From NCBI RefSeq assembly GCF_001403735.1, contig NZ_CXPG01000020.1, positions 186,001 to 250,000 of the forward strand: a DNA stretch of 64,000 nt, in the 5' to 3' direction. The notes beneath the pieces were generated by a model that ran no database searches, was not told the DNA's origin, and was given only the letters and a program-made list of their open reading frames with translations. A program made the position numbers and the translations under genes. The stretch is from Jannaschia rubra (GTDB lineage Bacteria > Pseudomonadota > Alphaproteobacteria > Rhodobacterales > Rhodobacteraceae). Position 1 is the stretch's first letter; each line of letters begins with the position of its first letter. Below, piece after piece: positions 17,067 through 25,322 of the stretch.

Positions 17067-19028
17067 CTATTCGGCGGCCACATCCTCCGGCGTCGCCAAT
17101 TGCACGATATCGCCCATGATCCGGTTCAATTCGAAATCCTTGGGCGTATAGATGGCGGCGACGCCCATGTCCTTCAGGCGTCTCGCATCCTCCTCGGGGA
17201 TGATGCCGCCGACGATCACCGGAATGCGGTCGAGACCGGCCGCACGCATCCTCTCCATCAGCTCCGCCACCAGCGGCAGATGCGATCCGGACAGGATCGA
17301 AAGGCCGACGACATGCGCGGCGCCGTCCTGTGCGGCGGCGACGATGGCTTCCGGCGTCAGGCGGATGCCTTCGTAGCGGATCGCCATGCCGCAGTCCCGG
17401 GCGCGCACGGCGATCTGTTCGGCGCCATTGGAATGGCCGTCCAGACCGGGCTTGCCCATCAGGAACGTCAACCGCCGCCCCAGCCTGTCGGACACGGCAT
17501 CGACGGCGGCGCGCAGTTCCTCCAACCCCTCGGTCCGGTTGGAGGGTGAGGACGATACGCCCGTGGGGCCGCGGTATTCGCCGTGGACCTGACGCATGAC
17601 GCCGGCCCATTCGCCCGTGGTGACGCCTGCCTTGGCTGCCGCGATGGACGGCGGCATGATGTTGCGCCCCTCGCGCGCCGCGCGGCCCAGATCGTCCAGC
17701 GCCGCGGCGACGGCGGCGGCATCCCGCTCGGCCCGCCAGGCGGTCAGCCGGTCGATCTGGTCCTGCTCGACCGCCGGATCGACGGTCATGATGCCACCGT
17801 CTTCCCCCACGAGCGGCGAGGGCTCGCCCTCGGTCCAGGCGTTGACGCCCACGACGGTGGTCTCGCCCCGTTCGACCCGGCCCAGCCGCTCCGCGTTCGA
17901 CTCGACCAGACGCCCCTTCATGTATTCGATGGCCGCGACCGCGCCGCCCATTCCGTCGATGACGTCCAGTTCGGCCCGCGCGCCGTCCTTCAACTCCTCG
18001 ACCTTCGTGGCGACCACGGGCGAGCCGTCGAACAGGTCGCCGTATTCCAGGAGGTCGGTTTCATAGGCCAGGACCTGCTGCATTCGCAGGGACCACTGCT
18101 GGTCCCAAGGGCGGGGCAGACCCAGGGCCTCGTTCCAGGCAGGCAGTTGGACGGCCCGCGCGCGGGCCGTCTTCGAAAGGGTCACCGCAAGCATTTCCAG
18201 CAGGATGCGGTAGACGTTGTTTTCGGGTTGCTGTTCGGTCAGGCCCAGCGAATTGACCTGGACGCCATAGCGGAAACGCCGATATTTCTCATCTTCCACG
18301 CCGTATCTGTCGCGGCAGATCTCATCCCAGAGATCGACGAAGGCGCGCATCTTGCACATTTCGGTGACGAAGCGGATGCCTGCATTCACAAAGAAGGAAA
18401 TTCGCCCCACCTGCCGCGCGAAATCCTCGGCGGGCACGCGGTCGCGCAATTCGTCCAGCACGCTGGTGGCCGTCGCCAGAGCGAAGGCCAGTTCCTGTTC
18501 CGGCGTGGCACCCGCTTCCTGCAGGTGATACGAGCAGACGTTCATCGGGTTCCATTTCGGAACCTCGGAATAGCAGTATTCGGCCACATCCGCGATCAGG
18601 CGCATCGATGGTGCTGGAGGCAACACATAGGTGCCGCGCGACAGGTATTCCTTCACGAGATCGTTCTGCACCGTCCCCTGCAATGCCGCGACATCGGCGC
18701 CCTGTTCCTCGGCCACGGCGATATAGAGCGAGAGAAGCCACGGCGCCGTCGCGTTGATCGTCATGGATGTGTTCATCCGCTCCAGCGGGATGTCCGCGAA
18801 CAGTGCGCGCATGTCGCCCAAATGCCCGACCGGCACCCCGACCTTGCCAACCTCGCCGCGGGACAGGACATGATCGCTGTCATAGCCGGTCTGGGTGGGA
18901 AGGTCGAAGGCCACGGATAGCCCGGTCTGTCCGCGCGCCAGGTTCGAACGATAGAGCGCGTTGGACTTTTCGGCCGTCGAATGGCCCGCGTAGGTCCTGA
19001 AGAGCCAGGGGCGATCTTTCTGCGGCAT
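17067..19028 (-). CDS. ecm: Ethylmalonyl-CoA mutase (B12-dependent)
   Basis: The 653-residue enzyme is a single-chain acyl-CoA mutase: an N-terminal substrate domain (WLFRTYAGHSTAEKSNALYR; LSVAFDLPTQTGYDSDH) and a C-terminal B12-binding domain with DGHSNG at about residue 530 and SGSHLPLV near 580. Acyl-CoA mutases include methylmalonyl-, ethylmalonyl- and isobutyryl-CoA enzymes; the nearby ccr gene and the sequence favour ethylmalonyl-CoA mutase (converts ethylmalonyl-CoA to methylsuccinyl-CoA). This serves acetyl-CoA assimilation by the ethylmalonyl-CoA pathway. It is divergent from the acyltransferase gene; the 168-base gap between them must hold both promoters. Confidence 0.92.
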   Translation of the reverse strand: MPQKDRPWLFRTYAGHSTAEKSNALYRSNLARGQTGLSVAFDLPTQTGYDSDHVLSRGEVGKVGVPVGHLGDMRALFADIPLERMNTSMTINATAPWLLSLYIAVAEEQGADVAALQGTVQNDLVKEYLSRGTYVLPPAPSMRLIADVAEYCYSEVPKWNPMNVCSYHLQEAGATPEQELAFALATATSVLDELRDRVPAEDFARQVGRISFFVNAGIRFVTEMCKMRAFVDLWDEICRDRYGVEDEKYRRFRYGVQVNSLGLTEQQPENNVYRILLEMLAVTLSKTARARAVQLPAWNEALGLPRPWDQQWSLRMQQVLAYETDLLEYGDLFDGSPVVATKVEELKDGARAELDVIDGMGGAVAAIEYMKGRLVESNAERLGRVERGETTVVGVNAWTEGEPSPLVGEDGGIMTVDPAVEQDQIDRLTAWRAERDAAAVAAALDDLGRAAREGRNIMPPSIAAAKAGVTTGEWAGVMRQVHGEYRGPTGVSSSPSNRTEGLEELRAAVDAVSDRLGRRLTFLMGKPGLDGHSNGAEQIAVRARDCGMAIRYEGIRLTPEAIVAAAQDGAAHVVGLSILSGSHLPLVAELMERMRAAGLDRIPVIVGGIIPEEDARRLKDMGVAAIYTPKDFELNRIMGDIVQLATPEDVAAE

Positions 19029-19196
19029 GACGAAGTCCTGTGTAACTTTATTGCGTCAGAACGTCTGATATAGAACATATCCGTTCCGGTCAATTCGCCG
19101 CGCTGCGGCACGTTCCGTATCTGACATGGGACAGCGAGGGAACGCCAGCCAGATACTCACTGGACGCAAAGGGCACCGAAGGGCACAGTCGCCAGC

Positions 19197-20564
19197 ATGT
19201 TTCACAGCGTCGAGGTTCCTCTCTGGGCACTGGTCCTGCTGATCCTCTTCGCCGCCGTGACCTTCGCCTCGCATTTCCTGTTCCCCTCGGTCCGTTGGTT
19301 CTTCCGGCGTCGGGCGGAACGGCTCGTGGGGCGTCTGAACACCCGGCTCAAGCGGCCGATCCAGCCGTTCAAGCTGGCCCGCCGTATGGACACGGTGAAC
19401 CGCCTGATCCACGACCCGCAGGTCGCGCAGGCCATCGTCGACCATGCCCATTCAGAAGGCATCCCCGAGGCCGTCGCCTATGAGACGGCGCGCCGCTACG
19501 CGCGAGAGATCGTGCCGGGGTTCTCGGCGCTTCTCTACTTCGGCGTGGCGACCCGGCTGGCGCGGTGGCTGTCGCGCAGCCTTTACCGCGTGCGCGTCAC
19601 GGCCGAGGCGGAGGCAATGGCCGGCGTCGACCCCAAGGCCACGGTGGTCTTCGTCCTGAACCATCGCAGCAACATGGACTACGTCCTGGTCACCTGGCTC
19701 GCCGCGCGGCAGACGCCCTTGGCCTATGCGGTCGGCGAATGGGCGCGGCGCTGGCCGCTCAGCGCGTTGATCCGGGCGATGGGCGGGTATTTCGTGCGGC
19801 GTCGTGATCTCAATCCGCTCTATCGCAGGGTGCTGGCCCGGTATGTCCAGATCGCGACTGCGAATGGTGTGACGCAGGCCATCTTCCCCGAAGGCCGGCT
19901 GTCGCGGGACGGCGCCCTGCATGAGCCGCGGTTGGGCCTTCTGAGCTATATCCTCGCCGGTCACGACCAGGAGGATCCGCGCGATGTCGTTTTCGTTCCC
20001 GTCGCGTTGAATTACGAGCGGGTGCTGGAGGACCGGGTGCTGATCGCCGCCGACGGGCAGGAGGCGCACCGCTTCCGGCTGCGGTGGTGGATGGTCGTGC
20101 GCTATCTGTGGCGTCACCTGCAACTGCGCCTGACCGGTCGGTTCTCGCGCTTCGGTTATGCGGCGGTGGCCTTCGGGCGGCCCCTGTCGCTGCACCGGTT
20201 CCTCTGGCAGGGCCATGCCGATCCCGCGGCTGCGCTGGGACAGGAACTGATGAGCCGCATCGGCGACGTGCTGCCGGTGCTGCCCATGGCGTTGGTCTGC
20301 GAGGCCCTTCTGGATGGCGCACGCGACGTCGAGGTGGCGGCCGATTATCTCGAAGCCCGCGTCGCCGACTGGCGCAAGGCTGGACACGTCGTCCACCATG
20401 CAACGCGGGAGGCGCGGGAGGTGGCGCTGGTCGCGCTTCGCATGCTGGAGGTTCGCAAGGTTCTGGTGCTGTCGGGCACCAAGATCGTGGTGGACGACGT
20501 CTGGCTGCCCCTGATCGCCTACTACGCCCGTACGCTGCCAGTGCAGAAACCATCAGAGACATAA
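19197..20564 (+). CDS. PlsB-like glycerol-3-phosphate acyltransferase family protein
   Basis: The 455-residue protein has an N-terminal membrane helix (about residues 8-29) and a PlsC-type acyltransferase domain: the catalytic HX4D box NHRSNMDY (His156, Asp161), GGYFVRRRD and FPEGRLSR (about 230-237). A C-terminal part of about 150 residues resembles PlsB proteins. The role would be acyl transfer to glycerol phosphate at the inner membrane. It sits between ecm and ccr, an arrangement I recall from other Rhodobacteraceae. A start is possible at the ATG used although its Shine-Dalgarno is weak. Confidence 0.85.
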   Translation: MFHSVEVPLWALVLLILFAAVTFASHFLFPSVRWFFRRRAERLVGRLNTRLKRPIQPFKLARRMDTVNRLIHDPQVAQAIVDHAHSEGIPEAVAYETARRYAREIVPGFSALLYFGVATRLARWLSRSLYRVRVTAEAEAMAGVDPKATVVFVLNHRSNMDYVLVTWLAARQTPLAYAVGEWARRWPLSALIRAMGGYFVRRRDLNPLYRRVLARYVQIATANGVTQAIFPEGRLSRDGALHEPRLGLLSYILAGHDQEDPRDVVFVPVALNYERVLEDRVLIAADGQEAHRFRLRWWMVVRYLWRHLQLRLTGRFSRFGYAAVAFGRPLSLHRFLWQGHADPAAALGQELMSRIGDVLPVLPMALVCEALLDGARDVEVAADYLEARVADWRKAGHVVHHATREAREVALVALRMLEVRKVLVLSGTKIVVDDVWLPLIAYYARTLPVQKPSET

Positions 20565-20629
20565 AGTTACGCGATCTTCGTTCAGGGGTATTGGAAAGTT
20601 GCGTTTCACCTGCTAGCTCAGGGGCGAGC

Positions 20630-20650
20630 CAACGCGATTTTTCCGCGTTG
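20630..20650. promoter_or_regulatory. Inverted repeat in front of ccr
   Basis: A perfect 7-bp dyad CAACGCG-ATTTTTC-CGCGTTG lies 24-44 bases before the ccr start codon, in the 109-base gap after the acyltransferase gene. It is placed as an operator or as a 5'-leader hairpin, just upstream of the GAGGAGG ribosome-binding site. No known factor is assigned. Confidence 0.35.
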
Positions 20651-20673
20651 CGGCATAACCCGAGGAGGCTCCG

Positions 20674-21966
20674 ATGGCGCTCGATACGAACACTTCCTCC
20701 CTGAGCTACGACGCCGTGGCCAAGGACCTTTATGAAATGGGTGAGATGCCCCCGATGGGCCATGTCCCGGCACAGATGTATGCCTGGGCGATCCGGCGCG
20801 AACGGCACGGGGAGCCCGATACCGCGATGGTGCAGGAAATCGTCGACGTCCCGGCGCTCGACAGCCACGACGTGCTGGTCCTCGTGATGGCGGCGGGCGT
20901 CAACTACAACGGCGTCTGGGCCGCGCTTGGCGTGCCGATCAGCCCGTTCGACGGGCATAAGGCCGCCTATCACATCGCCGGGTCCGATGCCTCGGGCATC
21001 GTCTGGGCCGTGGGCGACAAGGTCAAGCGGTGGAAGGTGGGCGATGAGGTCGTGGTGCACTGCAACCAGGACGACGGGGATGACGAGGAGTGCAACGGCG
21101 GCGATCCGATGTATTCGCCGACCCAGCGGATCTGGGGCTATGAGACGCCCGACGGATCCTTCGCCCAGTTCGCCCGTGTCCAGTCGCAGCAGCTGATGCC
21201 GCGGCCCAAGCACCTGACGTGGGAAGAATCGGCCTGCTATACCCTGACGCTCGCCACCGCCTATCGGATGCTGTTCGGGCACGAGCCCCACGATCTGAAG
21301 CCCGGCCAGAACGTGCTGGTCTGGGGCGCCTCCGGCGGCCTCGGGTCCTATGCGATCCAGCTCATCAATACGGCCGGGGCCAATGCGATCGGGGTCATCA
21401 GCGACGAATCGAAGCGCGATTTCGTCATGGGGCTGGGCGCCAAGGGCGTGCTCAACCGCAACGATTTCAAATGCTGGGGGCAGCTGCCCAAGGTCGGCAC
21501 ACCCGAATACGCCGAATGGTTCGCCGAGACGCGCAAGTTCGGCAAGGCGATCTGGGACATCACCGGCAAGGGCGTGAACGTCGACATGGTGTTCGAACAT
21601 CCCGGCGAGGCGACGTTCCCCGTCTCCACCTTCGTGTGCAAGAAGGGCGGCATGGTCGTCATCTGTGCGGGCACCACCGGCTATAACCTGACGTTCGACG
21701 TCCGCTACATGTGGATGCACCAGAAGCGCCTGCAGGGCAGCCATTTCGCCCATCTCAAGCAGGCGGCGGCGGCCAACAAGCTGATGGTGGAGCGGCGCCT
21801 CGACCCCTGCATGTCGGAGGTCTTCGACTGGGCCGACCTTCCGGCGGCGCATATGAAGATGCTCCGCAACCAGCACAAGCCGGGCAACATGTCGGTTCTC
21901 GTGCAGGCGCCCGTCACCGGCCTTCGGACGCTGGAAGACGTGCTGGAGGCCGGGCCCGCCACCTGA
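20674..21966 (+). CDS. ccr: Crotonyl-CoA carboxylase/reductase
   Basis: The 430-residue medium-chain dehydrogenase/reductase family enzyme reductively carboxylates crotonyl-CoA to ethylmalonyl-CoA with NADPH and CO2, the defining step of the ethylmalonyl-CoA pathway. Visible marks are VNYNGVWAALG near residue 80 (region of the CO2-binding Asn), the NADPH-binding VWGASGGLGSYAIQL (about 214-228), and the family-specific acidic insertion (QDDGDDEECNGGDPMYSPTQ). A strong GAGGAGG precedes the ATG, and a terminator follows the stop. It works with the ecm product nearby. Confidence 0.97.
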   Translation: MALDTNTSSLSYDAVAKDLYEMGEMPPMGHVPAQMYAWAIRRERHGEPDTAMVQEIVDVPALDSHDVLVLVMAAGVNYNGVWAALGVPISPFDGHKAAYHIAGSDASGIVWAVGDKVKRWKVGDEVVVHCNQDDGDDEECNGGDPMYSPTQRIWGYETPDGSFAQFARVQSQQLMPRPKHLTWEESACYTLTLATAYRMLFGHEPHDLKPGQNVLVWGASGGLGSYAIQLINTAGANAIGVISDESKRDFVMGLGAKGVLNRNDFKCWGQLPKVGTPEYAEWFAETRKFGKAIWDITGKGVNVDMVFEHPGEATFPVSTFVCKKGGMVVICAGTTGYNLTFDVRYMWMHQKRLQGSHFAHLKQAAAANKLMVERRLDPCMSEVFDWADLPAAHMKMLRNQHKPGNMSVLVQAPVTGLRTLEDVLEAGPAT

Positions 21967-21986
21967 TCCGTCCCTGATTCTGTTCC

Positions 21987-22020
21987 ACGGCCCCGCCCGA
22001 CCCGGCGGGGCCGTTTTCGT
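21987..22020 (+). terminator. Rho-independent terminator of ccr
   Basis: An 11-bp perfect stem ACGGCCCCGCC/GGCGGGGCCGT with a 6-base loop is followed by TTTCGTT, 21 bases after the ccr stop. Confidence 0.85.
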
Positions 22021-22092
22021 TCCGTTCTTTGCCCGCAGCGATTCCAGACTGTTGCAAACCTGCACCTCACCAGAAATGAGGAGGTAAAAAGC

Positions 22093-22146
22093 GTGGGTTT
22101 CGGGGCAGGACCGTTCGCTCGTAGGGTTGCGTTAATTCCCCGTTAA
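22093..22146 (+). other. Possible 17-codon leader peptide before the lux locus
   Basis: A near-perfect Shine-Dalgarno sequence GAGGAGGT (22078-22085) is followed seven bases later by GTG and a short frame (VGFGAGPFARRVALIPR, stop TAA at 22144). The TAA is part of the CtrA-type site. If transcription starts upstream this could be a leader peptide; if it starts at the CtrA site it would not be made. Coding status is unproven. Confidence 0.25.
22132..22146 (+). promoter_or_regulatory. CtrA-type binding site upstream of the luxR locus
   Basis: The sequence is TTAA-TTCCCCG-TTAA, an exact match to the TTAA-N7-TTAA consensus of the alphaproteobacterial cell-cycle regulator CtrA; the second half extends to the common TTAAC form. 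It ends 21 bases before the first gene of the locus. Such sites are rare by chance in DNA this GC-rich. It suggests CtrA control of the quorum-sensing genes. Confidence 0.65.
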
Positions 22147-22167
22147 CCTCCCTGAAAGGAATGTCGG

Positions 22168-22359
22168 ATGTCGAAGGAATGGATCATCGACGTATTGGGC
22201 GATCTCCGCGGGTTTGCGCAGGCCAACGCCATGCCGACCCTGGCTGCGCAGCTGGACGAGTCGATCATGGTGGCCGCGACCGAAATCGCCCAGACGTCCC
22301 CGATCAAGGGCTGGCCGAATGTCGCGGAAACTGGACGATGCGTTGGAACGCCTGGCTAG
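22168..22359 (+). CDS. Small protein of unknown function ahead of luxR
   Basis: The 63-residue frame starts with ATG behind AAAGGA and reads SKEWIIDVLGDLRGFAQANA, then MPTLAAQLDESIMVAATEIA. It is predicted to be helical, acidic and cytoplasmic. I recall similar short proteins ahead of regulators in Rhodobacteraceae but no function. It overlaps the luxR start by 41 bases in another frame, which implies coupled expression. The coding look (good Shine-Dalgarno, normal composition) supports a real gene. Confidence 0.6.
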   Translation: MSKEWIIDVLGDLRGFAQANAMPTLAAQLDESIMVAATEIAQTSPIKGWPNVAETGRCVGTPG

Positions 22360-23029
22360 CGCGGCCAGTTTCGACGCGCTGGAGGGGGCTGTCACCAGCC
22401 TGCGCGACACCTTCGAGGTGGAGCATGTCGTCTATCACGCGGTCCGCTCCACCGGCGAACGCTGGGGGGCCGTCACCTATGATCCGGGCTGGGTCCAGAC
22501 CTATATCGACGAGAACTTCCAGGCGATCGACCCGGTCGTCCTGAACTGCTTTCGACGGTTCACGCCCGCGGACTGGAAGACCCTCGACTGGTCGCCCCGC
22601 GCCGCGCGCACCCTGCTGGCCGAGGGGATCGCCCACGGCATCGGCAACCAGGGCCTCAGCCTGCCGATCCGGGGGCCGAACGGCCAGTTCGCCGTCTTCA
22701 CCCTGAACGACCGCGCCCGCGACGACGAATGGGCAGCCTTCGCGCGCGAAGCCTTCGACGATCTGCTGCTGGTCGCGCATTACGTCAACGAACGAGCCCT
22801 GGCGCTGGATGGCACGCAGAACGCGCCCCACCAGATGCTCAGCCCGCGCGAGACGGATGCGCTCACGCTGCTCGCGGCGGGCCGCAGCCGCGCGCAAGCG
22901 GCCGAGCATCTGCGGATTTCCGAGAACACCCTGCGCGTCTACATCGAAAGCGCGCGGTTCAAACTGGGCGCGCTGAACACCGTGCACGCGGTCGCCAACG
23001 CGATGTCGCGCGGTCTGATCTGCGTCTGA
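22319..23029 (+). CDS. luxR: LuxR-family quorum-sensing regulator
   Basis: The 236-residue protein has an N-terminal autoinducer-binding domain with HVVYHAVRSTGERWG, WVQTYIDENFQAIDPVV and IGNQGLSLPIRGPNGQF (Trp, Tyr, Asp and Gly positions typical of the family). The C-terminal LuxR helix-turn-helix begins LSPRETDALTLLAAGRSRAQ and continues with ENTLRVYIESARFKLGALNT. The luxI gene follows 113 bases downstream, so this is the cognate receptor of the acyl-homoserine lactone made by it. The ATG at 22319 lies inside the upstream small ORF; the frame upstream of it is not protein-like. Confidence 0.92.
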   Translation: MSRKLDDALERLASAASFDALEGAVTSLRDTFEVEHVVYHAVRSTGERWGAVTYDPGWVQTYIDENFQAIDPVVLNCFRRFTPADWKTLDWSPRAARTLLAEGIAHGIGNQGLSLPIRGPNGQFAVFTLNDRARDDEWAAFAREAFDDLLLVAHYVNERALALDGTQNAPHQMLSPRETDALTLLAAGRSRAQAAEHLRISENTLRVYIESARFKLGALNTVHAVANAMSRGLICV

Positions 23030-23111
23030 TTCCCTCAACCCGAACATCGGCCGTTGCAGAATTTCAAAGGCAGCGCGCGCTAGGGTTCCGTTAACCGGCT
23101 CACCGACAGGC

Positions 23112-23134
23112 CCTTCCCGTCACGGACAGGAAGG
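23112..23134 (+). promoter_or_regulatory. Hairpin that sequesters the luxI ribosome-binding site
   Basis: CCTTCCCGTC-ACG-GACAGGAAGG forms a stem with 9 of 10 pairs and a 3-base loop, ending eight bases before the luxI ATG. The luxI Shine-Dalgarno sequence AGGAAGG is the 3' arm. Folding would block ribosome entry, so luxI translation may be limited or controlled by factors, temperature or small RNAs. Confidence 0.6.
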
Positions 23135-23142
23135 GACACGAC

Positions 23143-23772
23143 ATGATCCGCTATCTCTACGGCACGGACCTCGACCGCCACCCGGACCTTGCCGCCGCCA
23201 TGTTCCGCGACCGCGCCGCGCAGTTCCGCGACCGCATGGGCTGGGCCGTGACAGTTGACGCCATGGGGTGGGAGACGGACGATTACGATGGCATGGATCC
23301 GATCTACGTCATCGTCGAGGATGCGGCCGGGGGCCATGCCGCCTCCATGCGGTTCCTGCCCACCACCGGCCCCACCATGCTGGCCGACGTCTTTCCGCAC
23401 CTGATGGGGGGTGCCCCGATCCGGTCGCCGCTGGTCTGGGAATGCACGCGCTTCTGTCTGTCGCCGGGGGCCGGGGCAGGGGCCGCGCGGCGCTTGCTGC
23501 TCGGCGCGGTCGAACTGGGACTGGCCATGGGCGTCACCCATTCGGTCGGCGTCTTCGACGCGCCCATGACCCGCATCTATCGCAGGCTGGGCTGGTCGCC
23601 GGAGGTCCTCGGCACGCAGGACGGCATTTCCGCCGGGCTCTGGACCCTGTCGCGTCGGACGCACGACATGCTGTGCAGCACGGCCGGCGTCGAGGCCCGC
23701 ACGTCGCGCGCCTGGCTGGAGGCGAGCTTCGGCGAGATCCTCGCGCAGGCACCCCTTTCCGTCCGCGGCTGA
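23143..23772 (+). CDS. luxI: Acyl-homoserine-lactone synthase
   Basis: The 209-residue enzyme makes the quorum signal from S-adenosylmethionine and an acyl carrier. All family-invariant residues are at their usual places: Arg24, Phe28, Trp34, Glu44, Asp46, Asp49, Arg70, Phe84, Glu100 and Arg103. It is about the usual length. It follows luxR and shares with the luxR locus an almost identical upstream 14-mer (TAGGGTTSCGTTAA). Its Shine-Dalgarno is in a hairpin. The acyl chain length cannot be predicted. Confidence 0.95.
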   Translation: MIRYLYGTDLDRHPDLAAAMFRDRAAQFRDRMGWAVTVDAMGWETDDYDGMDPIYVIVEDAAGGHAASMRFLPTTGPTMLADVFPHLMGGAPIRSPLVWECTRFCLSPGAGAGAARRLLLGAVELGLAMGVTHSVGVFDAPMTRIYRRLGWSPEVLGTQDGISAGLWTLSRRTHDMLCSTAGVEARTSRAWLEASFGEILAQAPLSVRG

Positions 23773-23789
23773 CCCTATAGAAGGGGGCG

Positions 23790-25319
23790 ATGGACATCGC
23801 CCCCGCCCCTAACCTCTCCCCCGATCAAGCCCAGGCCTGGGACCGCATCGCCGAGGTGCTGTCGGACAGCGGCATCGACGTGGCGGCCGGCCGGGCGGGC
23901 GAACGCCCCGATGAGCAGGGGCGCGTCCTTGCGGTGACAGGCAAGGCCGGCTCCGGAAAGACGCTTCTGCTGGCGCAGATGGTCAAGGCGCTGCGCATGG
24001 CGGGTCTGGATCTCGTCTCCGGCGACTATGAGCGCAAGCGCAAGGACCGCCGCACACTCGCGGTGCTCGCCCCTACCAACAAGGCGGCGAGCGTGCTGCG
24101 CGGCCGGGGCGTGCCCGCCACGACGATCCACCGCATCCTCTATACCCCGGTCTACGACCCCCAGTACGAGCGCATCGCGGAATGGCTGGCCGGCGACGCC
24201 GATCGGCCCACGGTCGATGCAATGTCGGACGAGGCGCTGGACCGCGCCAAACGGGTCTATGATGAAACCTCCTCGGTGCCCGGCGCGCTGGCGGCGGCGG
24301 GGCTGCGGGGGTCGGACTTCATCACCGGCTGGAAACGTCGCGAGAGTCCGCTCGACGTGGGCTTCGTCGACGAATCCTCGATGCTCGACGACAAGCAATA
24401 CGAGGACCTGCGCGAGATCTTTCCCACGCTCGTCCTCTTCGGCGATCCGGCGCAGCTCGCCCCCGTGAACCAGTCGGGCCGCATGGTCTTCGACCGCTTC
24501 GGCGGCGACGACCACCTGCATCTGGACCGCGTCCACCGGCAGGAGGCGGACAACCCCATTCTGGACCTGGCTCATGCCCTGGGCGACCCGGACCTGTCCT
24601 TCCGCGATTTCGAGGCGATGGTGGAAGATGCCGCCGCCCGCGACGATCGCGTGCAGATCGCGCAGCGCGCCGATTCCGACCTGATGGCCCGATCGCCCGT
24701 GCTGGTCTGGCGCAACGCCACGCGCATCCGCCTGATCCATGCCTTCCGGCAAGCGCACGGTGCCGACGCCACGCATCTTCTGCCCGGCGAGCCGCTGATC
24801 TGCGACGGGCTGGAGCTTCCGCTCAAGCATCGCAAGCGGCGTATCGACCTGGAGGCACGGGGCCTCATCAAGGGCGCGCAGGTCGTCTACCTCGGCCCTG
24901 GCCGAAAGCCGGGGTTCAGCAAGCTTCACGTGGTCGGCGCACCTGAACCCGAGATTTCGGTCAGCAGCATCGTCAAGATCGAGCAGATCGGAGAGGAGGA
25001 GCCGTTCCTGCCCTTCGCCGCCCGCATGGGGGCGGCCTTCCTGCACGGTGCGGCGGTGACGACGCACAAGGCCCAGGGCTCGCAGTGGGACGCGGTGCAG
25101 GTCTTTGCGCCCGACCTCTACGCCGCGTCGCAGGCGGGCCGGGTCGAGGCGGGGCAGCAGCTCTGGAAGCGGCTGGCCTATGTGGCAATCACCCGCGCGG
25201 TAACGCGGCTGATCTGGGTCAAACGCTATGCGCTGGCGATGCCGAAGGCGCCGCTCGACGCTTCGGACCTGAAGGTGGAGGCCGCACCCCTGACCCTGGC
25301 GCAGGAAGACGACGACTGA
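23790..25319 (+). CDS. RecD-like/UvrD-type DNA helicase (AAA ATPase)
   Basis: The 509-residue superfamily 1 helicase has Walker A VTGKAGSGKTLL (about 49-60), motif Ia (VLAPTNKAASVLRG), Walker B-like VGFVDESSMLDD, a motif III (LVLFGDPAQLAPV), and C-terminal motifs VTTHKAQGSQWD and YVAITRAV. This is the RecD2/ExoV-like pattern without RecBC partners nearby, so a stand-alone repair helicase is likely. It follows luxI by 17 bases in the same direction and may be cotranscribed, although function gives no obvious link. Confidence 0.85.
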   Translation: MDIAPAPNLSPDQAQAWDRIAEVLSDSGIDVAAGRAGERPDEQGRVLAVTGKAGSGKTLLLAQMVKALRMAGLDLVSGDYERKRKDRRTLAVLAPTNKAASVLRGRGVPATTIHRILYTPVYDPQYERIAEWLAGDADRPTVDAMSDEALDRAKRVYDETSSVPGALAAAGLRGSDFITGWKRRESPLDVGFVDESSMLDDKQYEDLREIFPTLVLFGDPAQLAPVNQSGRMVFDRFGGDDHLHLDRVHRQEADNPILDLAHALGDPDLSFRDFEAMVEDAAARDDRVQIAQRADSDLMARSPVLVWRNATRIRLIHAFRQAHGADATHLLPGEPLICDGLELPLKHRKRRIDLEARGLIKGAQVVYLGPGRKPGFSKLHVVGAPEPEISVSSIVKIEQIGEEEPFLPFAARMGAAFLHGAAVTTHKAQGSQWDAVQVFAPDLYAASQAGRVEAGQQLWKRLAYVAITRAVTRLIWVKRYALAMPKAPLDASDLKVEAAPLTLAQEDDD

Positions 25320-25322
25320 GCG

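Noticed and set aside
22061-22085. ACCTCACC...GAGGAGGT as a lux-box palindrome
   Set aside because: Only 7 of 11 positions pair and the right half is better explained as a Shine-Dalgarno sequence.
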